Part shown: positions 55,894 to 64,000 of the stretch, one piece after another | Layout of the letters: the number at the start of each line of letters is the position of its first letter | Position numbering within the stretch: the first letter of the stretch is position 1 | Assembly (NCBI GenBank): GCA_023150895.1 | Contig: JAKLJY010000024.1 | Coordinates: 1 to 64,000 of the forward strand | Direction of reading: 5' to 3' | Source of the DNA: Myxococcota bacterium | Lineage (GTDB): Bacteria; Myxococcota_A; Bradymonadia; UBA7976; UBA1532 | Length of the DNA: 64,000 bases | Made by a program: the position numbers and the translations under genes | The notes under the pieces: model-generated | The model's input: the letters and a program-made list of their open reading frames with translations, nothing else | Databases searched by the model: none | What the model was told of the DNA's origin: nothing

Positions 55894-58553
55894 GCGGTGC
55901 ACCCCGGGGTGGAGGTGCGGATGGCCGCCCGGGCCGCCGCGAGGCGGGCGACCGGGACGTGGTGGGGCGGACAGGAGACGTAGTCGATGTTCAGCTCGTG
56001 GCACAGTTCGATGCTCGCAGGATCACCCATCTGGGCGCCCGTCAGACCACAGACGAGATCGGGTCGGGCGCGACGGCCGCGCTCCACGGCCAGGCCGACG
56101 AGCGCCCCGACGCCGTCCCGATCGAGGCGGGCGAAGGGATCGGCAGCCAGGATCTCGTTGTCGAGATAAAACGGCAGAAAGCGACTCGCATCATCCCGAT
56201 GCGTGCCGAAGGTCGTCATCGTGAGGTCGTTCGTCCCGAACAGAAAGAAGTCGGCGACCGCGGCGAGCTGATCGGCGATCAGGCACGCGCGTGGAACCTC
56301 GATCATGGCGCCGACCGTGAACGCGGGCGGCGGCGCCCCCCGCTCTTCGCACACCCGGCCCGCATGATTCCGGATCCGGCGGCGCAGGCGAGCCATCTCC
56401 TCGGCGGCGACGACCATCGGGACGACGATTTGCAGTTCGCCGACGGGCCCGACGTCGAGGGCCGCCTCGATGATCGCCCGGACCTGAACTTCGTAGACTT
56501 CCGGAAAGGTCAACCCGAGGCGGCAGCCGCGGTGCGCGAGCATCGGGTTCTCGGGTCGGAGGGTCCTGACCTTGTAGACGAGCACGTCGAGGGGCGTCCG
56601 CAGGCGGTCCGCGACATCGGCGAGCTCGGCCGGCACGTCGGTGAGAAACTCGTGCAGGGGCAGATCGAGAAGGCGGATGGCGACGGGTTCGCCGCGCATC
56701 ACGGAGAAGATCCGGCGGAAGTCCTCCCGCTGAATGGGGAGGATCGCGTCGAGGGCCGCCCGGCGTGCGCGGTCGTCGTCCGCGAGGATCATCTCCCGGA
56801 CGGAAGAGACACGATCGGCCTCGAGAAACATGTGCTCCGTCCGGCACAGACCGATGCCTTCGGCGCCGTGTTCGAGGCACGCTTCTGCGTCCGCGACCGT
56901 GTCGGCGTTGCCGCGGACCGCCAGCCGACGTCGTGCATCCGCCCAGCCCATGAGCGTCCGGAAGCTGGGGGGCGGATCGGCCGGGCTCGTGGCCGCTTCG
57001 CCGAGGATGACCTCCCCCGTCGTTCCGTCCAGCGTCAGCATCGTGCCCGCCTCGATCGTCAGGCCCTGATTGCGGACCAGGAGGCGGCCGCGGCGCTCGT
57101 CGACCTCGATGTCGGCGCAGCCGGTGACGGCGCAGCGTCCCATGCCGCGGGCCACGAGGGCGGCGTGGCTCGTCATGCCGCCGCGGGCCGTCAGGACGCC
57201 GATCGCGGCCCGCATGGCGGCGAGGTCCTCGGTCGAGGTCTCGACCCGCACGAGGATCACGCGCTCCCCCGCCTCGGCCCGCCGGACGACCTCCTCCGGG
57301 TCGAAAAACGCCGCGCCGGAGACCGCCCCGGGGCTCGCCGGGAGTCCGCGGCCAATGACGCGGCGGCGCGCCTGCAGGTCGACACTCGGGTGGAGCAACC
57401 GGGAGAGGCGTGCCGGCTCGACCCGGCAGAGGGCCTCGTCGCGGGAGATCAGGCCCTCGTCGGCCATCTCGACGGCGATGCGGACGGCGGCCCGGGCCGA
57501 GCGCTTGGCGTCGCGCGTCTGCAGCATCCAGAGTCGGCCGGATTCGACGGTGAATTCGACGTCCTGCACGTCGCGGTAGTGGCGTTCGAGCCGGCTCGCA
57601 ACCTCGGCGAGCGCGGCGAACGCTTCGGGCATGGCGTCTTCGAGCGAGCGTTGCCCGGCGCCGGCGTCGCGCGCCTCGATCGGCAGGGGCGTGACGGTGC
57701 CACGGACGACGTCCTCCCCCTGCGCATTCGGCAGATACTCGCCGAAGAGTCGTTTCTCACCCGTGTTCGGGCAGCGGGTCACGGCGACGCCCGTGCAGGA
57801 CCGCTCGTCGCGGTTTCCGAAGACCATGGCCTGGATGGTGACGGCCGTCCCGAGCCCGTCGGCGATGCCGTTCTGGGCACGAAACTGGACGGCGCGGCGC
57901 GTGTTCCAGGAGCGGAAGACGCCCGCGATGGCCTCGCGCAGCTGCGCACGCGGATCGAGCGGAAAGGGCCGCCCCGTGTGCCGCTGAACGAGGTCGAGGT
58001 AGGCGGTCACGAGGGCGGACTGCACTTCGACGGCGGTGGCCGGCACGCCGACCGCCCGGTACTCATCGACCACGTCGCGTCGCACCTGGACGAGCGCGTC
58101 CGCGTCGACCTCGAGCACGACCGGGGCGAAATTCTCGATGAACCGTCGCCAGGTATCGACGGCGAAACGGCGATCGCCCGTCCGCCGCGCGAGCACCTCG
58201 AGGGTCTCCGGCGTGAAACCGACGTCGAGGACCGTGTCCATCATCCCCGGCATCGAGACGGCCGCTCCGGACCGCACGGAGACGAGCAAGGGGGCCTCGC
58301 CGTCGCCAAACCGCTCGCCCCGCTCGGACTCGATGAACGCGAGGCCGCGCTCGACTTCGATCGAGATGGCGTCGAGGAGCGCCTCGCCGCGGGCGAAATA
58401 CGCCAGGCAAGCGTCGGCCGGGAGGATGAAGCCCGGCGGCACGGGAATGCCGAGGCGCGCCATTTCGACGAGCCCCGCGCCCTTGCGGCCGAGGCGCAGG
58501 TGGGCGTCTTCGATGGGCGGCTCGGTCGTGTCGCCGAAAGTGAAGGCGCGCAT
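55890..58553 (-). CDS. ppdK: Pyruvate, phosphate dikinase
   Basis: 887 residues. It interconverts pyruvate + ATP + Pi with PEP + AMP + PPi. The N-terminal ATP-grasp domain contains 'SVRSGAAVSMPGMMDTVLDVG'. The swivelling phosphohistidine domain has H463 in GGMTSHAALVARGMG. The C-terminal PEP/pyruvate barrel has 'GIGLCRTEHMF' and a catalytic Cys in DYVSCPP. Two changes from the usual family: NDLTQ reads NDLTM, and CGEHGGDP reads CGLTGAQMGDP. A good promoter (58625-58653) lies upstream and a CRP-like site lies further up. It is coupled to two lipoprotein genes, an odd partnership. Confidence 0.95.
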   Translation of the reverse strand: MRAFTFGDTTEPPIEDAHLRLGRKGAGLVEMARLGIPVPPGFILPADACLAYFARGEALLDAISIEVERGLAFIESERGERFGDGEAPLLVSVRSGAAVSMPGMMDTVLDVGFTPETLEVLARRTGDRRFAVDTWRRFIENFAPVVLEVDADALVQVRRDVVDEYRAVGVPATAVEVQSALVTAYLDLVQRHTGRPFPLDPRAQLREAIAGVFRSWNTRRAVQFRAQNGIADGLGTAVTIQAMVFGNRDERSCTGVAVTRCPNTGEKRLFGEYLPNAQGEDVVRGTVTPLPIEARDAGAGQRSLEDAMPEAFAALAEVASRLERHYRDVQDVEFTVESGRLWMLQTRDAKRSARAAVRIAVEMADEGLISRDEALCRVEPARLSRLLHPSVDLQARRRVIGRGLPASPGAVSGAAFFDPEEVVRRAEAGERVILVRVETSTEDLAAMRAAIGVLTARGGMTSHAALVARGMGRCAVTGCADIEVDERRGRLLVRNQGLTIEAGTMLTLDGTTGEVILGEAATSPADPPPSFRTLMGWADARRRLAVRGNADTVADAEACLEHGAEGIGLCRTEHMFLEADRVSSVREMILADDDRARRAALDAILPIQREDFRRIFSVMRGEPVAIRLLDLPLHEFLTDVPAELADVADRLRTPLDVLVYKVRTLRPENPMLAHRGCRLGLTFPEVYEVQVRAIIEAALDVGPVGELQIVVPMVVAAEEMARLRRRIRNHAGRVCEERGAPPPAFTVGAMIEVPRACLIADQLAAVADFFLFGTNDLTMTTFGTHRDDASRFLPFYLDNEILAADPFARLDRDGVGALVGLAVERGRRARPDLVCGLTGAQMGDPASIELCHELNIDYVSCPPHHVPVARLAAARAAIRTSTPGCTA

Positions 58554-58624
58554 GTGAACCCGTTCCGACGTCGTTGGCGGCGTGCGGGGCGAGGAATAAG
58601 CACGGTACCCGCGGGAAACGCGAC

Positions 58625-58653
58625 CTTCTACCGGATGCCGTCCTGGGGGTCAA
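58625..58653 (-). promoter_or_regulatory. Sigma-70-type promoter of ppdK
   Basis: On the minus strand TTGACC (58648-58653), 17 bases, TAGAAG (58625-58630). It gives a leader of about 65 bases before the ATG at 58553. Confidence 0.65.
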
Positions 58654-58678
58654 TCGCGGGTGGCGAACTTGCACACAC

Positions 58679-58696
58679 ATGTGTCATCTGGCACAT
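58679..58696. promoter_or_regulatory. CRP/FNR-type operator-like inverted repeat
   Basis: ATGTG-N8-CACAT, the same half-site spacing as CRP sites (TGTG-N8-CACA). Its centre is about 70 bases upstream of the predicted ppdK transcription start, a class I activation position. It also lies just upstream of the divergent VWA lipoprotein gene. Confidence 0.45.
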
Positions 58697-58732
58697 TGTC
58701 GGTTGATGTATGCAAATGTCAGGAGTTACCCG

Positions 58733-59791
58733 ATGAAATCCTCCCGTCTCGGTCGTTCCCGCCATGTCTGGATGTTCACCGCCCTGGCCCTCGGCGCGTG
58801 CGGCGACGGCCGGCACTTTGCGCGCGACGACGAAACCGGGCCGAGTGAAGTGACGGAGAACGGACCTGCGCACTCGGCGACCGGTGGGCCATCGGGGACC
58901 GCGGCGTCGGCGGCCGGGCTCGAACTCGTCGACGTCTGGGGCGAGGGCCTCGAGCTCGAGGTGACCGGGCTGCGGTGGGGGGAAACCGGCGAGATCGAGT
59001 TCCTCGTCGGCGCGGCGGATCCGGAGAGCCGGCGCCCCGTCGAAGGGCTCGACGGGCGGGCCTTCGCCTTTGCGGAGGACGGGCGCGACCTCGGCACCGA
59101 GGTGCTGTTCGACGTCTCGAAGGAGCAGAATCTCCGCGTCGCGCTGGTGCTCGATCTCTCACGCAGCATGGTGGCGGCGGACGCCGTGGAGCCCCTTCAG
59201 GCGGCGGCCCGCGGACTTCTGGACGCCCTGCCGAATGGCACGCGCGTCGGGCTGGTGCAGTTCGCGAGCGAGTATGACCTCGTTCGGGACTTCACGAGCG
59301 ACCTCTCCCTCCTTGCGACCGACATCGAGGCCCTGGCACCGGCGATGGATCGCACCGGTCAGTTCACGAACCTCTGGGGCGCGCTCGGGTACGCGGGTTC
59401 GCTCTTCGAGGAGGCCTCCGATGCGGCGGACGGCGAGGGTCGAGTGGTCGTCGCTTTCACCGACGGCCGCGACAACGTCGCAGAGTCGGACGCGGCAGAT
59501 GCGCGGGCCCGCCTCGCAGAAGCCGGTGCGCTCGTCTATGCCGTGGGGCTCGGCACCGAGCTCGACCGGGCGGAGCTGGGCGAGCTGGCCGGACCGTCGC
59601 GCTTCGCCGAGACGACCGAGCCCCGGGCGCTCGGTCCCATTTTCGACGACATCGGGCGTCGCCTCGGGCAGATGATGCGGGTTCGATACGTCACGCCGAA
59701 GGTCCGGGGGGCCCATACGCTGGACGTGACGCTGGCCACCGCCGACGGTCGACGACGGGGCGGATTCAAGGTCGCTTTCGACCTCGACTGA
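58733..59791 (+). CDS. VWA-domain lipoprotein
   Basis: 352 residues. The lipobox is LGAC (C23). A small beta domain at about 60-130 precedes the VWA domain, which has the full metal-ion site D141-L-S143-R-S145, a Thr position in 'GQFTNLWGAL' and the late Asp in 'VVAFTDGRDN'. It probably serves adhesion or protein assembly at the outer membrane. ATG 58733 has AGGAG 7 bases upstream. The gene is divergent from ppdK across 179 bases, which contain the CRP-like site. Confidence 0.87.
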   Translation: MKSSRLGRSRHVWMFTALALGACGDGRHFARDDETGPSEVTENGPAHSATGGPSGTAASAAGLELVDVWGEGLELEVTGLRWGETGEIEFLVGAADPESRRPVEGLDGRAFAFAEDGRDLGTEVLFDVSKEQNLRVALVLDLSRSMVAADAVEPLQAAARGLLDALPNGTRVGLVQFASEYDLVRDFTSDLSLLATDIEALAPAMDRTGQFTNLWGALGYAGSLFEEASDAADGEGRVVVAFTDGRDNVAESDAADARARLAEAGALVYAVGLGTELDRAELGELAGPSRFAETTEPRALGPIFDDIGRRLGQMMRVRYVTPKVRGAHTLDVTLATADGRRRGGFKVAFDLD

Positions 59792-59842
59792 GGCGCCATC
59801 GCCCGCGCCGCGAGGGACACCCGGCGATCGCAGAGCGGCGTG

Positions 59843-60393
59843 TCAGGGCTCGTCGGTCGGGGTCGCCCTGCGTCGGGAGCGGCGGGGCGTGCGGGGCGCG
59901 TCGGCCTTCTTGACGCGAACCCCCGATTTGACATCCGGCCGGACCCCGGCCGGGCCCCCCTTTTCGTTGGGGATGAAGCGGATCTCGGTCACGATCTCGA
60001 AGGACAGGCTCGTCAGGACGCGCTGAAGCTCGGCGCCGACGTCGACCTTCTCGAGGAACTCGTGGACCTCCTGCTTGACGATGCGAAACATCTCGCCTTT
60101 GAACTCGTCGAGCTTGCCCGTGACCCGGTCGCCGACCTCCTTCGGAATCGGGACGTCGCTGAGGATCTTGCGGACCTGCCCTTCCGTCCCCTCGACGACG
60201 TCGTTTCCGACCGAGATCGCCTTGCGCACGACGTCGGCGACGAGCGTCTCGCGGACCTTCTCGTCCGTCAGCGCGCCCGCGCCCTGGGCGAGCGCCTTCT
60301 TCAGGAGGTCCGGAATGAGCGCCTCGAGGCGGGACCGACGGCGGGGTTCGTCGTCGTCCGGGTCGAACTCGTCCGGGGGATCGCGATCGATCG

Positions 60394-60397
<4 letters not shown>
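59843..60397 (-). CDS. Charged amphipathic helical protein of unknown function
   Basis: 184 residues. The centre (about 25-140) is a chain of amphipathic helices ('LEALIPDLLKKALAQGAG', 'VADVVRKAISVGNDVVEGTEGQVRKIL', 'LDEFKGEMFRIVKQEVHEFLEKV') followed by a beta-rich segment 'FEIVTEIRFIPNEKG' and a very basic tail. The helical part resembles phasin- or scaffold-type polypeptides, but I do not recognise a family. ATG 60397 has AGGAG 7 bases upstream and overlaps the TPR gene stop (ATGA). Confidence 0.72.

Positions 60398-64000
<3,603 letters not shown>

Noticed and set aside
58690-58707. TGGCAC...TTGA upstream of the VWA lipoprotein looked like a sigma-54 promoter.
   Set aside because: Spacing is wrong and the -12 GC is absent.

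Overview
The window is a 64 kb piece of a very GC-rich bacterial chromosome with almost no non-coding DNA; no gap longer than about 300 bases lacks a gene or RNA. The protein content points to a Gram-negative relative of the myxobacteria (Myxococcota, formerly Deltaproteobacteria). The indicators are lipoproteins with lipobox signals and von Willebrand A domains, thrombospondin type 3 calcium-binding repeats, nine 'C-x-NG-x-DDDGDG' putative metal-binding repeats, a DUF4388 protein, PEGA-like domains, an IPT/TIG protein with a MYXO-CTERM-like tail, an orphan sigma-54 activator and a zapA-rny arrangement. This taxonomic reading is an inference. There are no rRNA genes, insertion sequences, phage genes or CRISPR arrays.

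Layout: 1-2229 carries the end of the 2-oxoglutarate dehydrogenase E2 gene and its lipoamide dehydrogenase. 2248-4124 holds a TetR regulator divergent from a diiron ferritin-like protein. 4137-4405 has tRNA-Lys and tRNA-Glu on the minus strand, back to back with the zapA promoter. 4421-8105 runs zapA, a possible 6S RNA region, rny, an acyl carrier protein and an acyl-ACP-reductase-like protein. 8023-12720 (minus) is a translationally coupled run: TPR membrane protein, DUF4388 protein, PhoH, YbeY. 12774-13767 (plus) is an SspB-like protein and a small exported protein. 13754-21141 (minus) holds TPR, VWA and TSP3 envelope proteins, a membrane flippase-like protein and a CpsB-type phosphatase. 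A leaderless response regulator and tRNA-Cys with a strong terminator follow on the plus strand.

21804-31745 (minus) is a metabolic and repair block: guaB, guaA and two coupled envelope genes, then FHA/GGDEF, mutL, miaA, aroA, cmk. 31884-36815 (plus) is a trio of exported proteins: PEGA/barrel, IPT-repeat and beta-helix lipoprotein. A 53-nt hairpin separates it from an NrdG-like activase (minus), which is divergent from a sigma-54 activator. 38655-50251 (plus) encodes a split vitamin-K-carboxylase-like pair, Nth, LpxH, Pol I, a GAF histidine kinase, a TPR lipoprotein and a pseudo-CHAT/AAA-like protein. 50309-58553 (minus) is pyruvate phosphate dikinase coupled to two large propeller lipoproteins. 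A VWA lipoprotein lies divergent from it. 59843-64000 (minus) is TldD/PmbA, purA, a TPR protein and a small charged protein.

Many neighbouring genes overlap by 1-4 bases (ATGA, GTGA, TGATG), which implies translational coupling and was used to fix several starts. Recognisable -35/-10 pairs (TTGACA-like, 17-base spacing) appear at most transcription-unit boundaries, and at least two sit so close to the start codon that the mRNA would be leaderless.

The points most worth following up are the ACP/acyl-ACP-reductase pair, the catalytically dead CHAT protein with a degenerate AAA-like half, the split and reordered HTTM/carboxylase module, a MutL that lacks its endonuclease motifs, and the long inverted repeat at 36815-36867.
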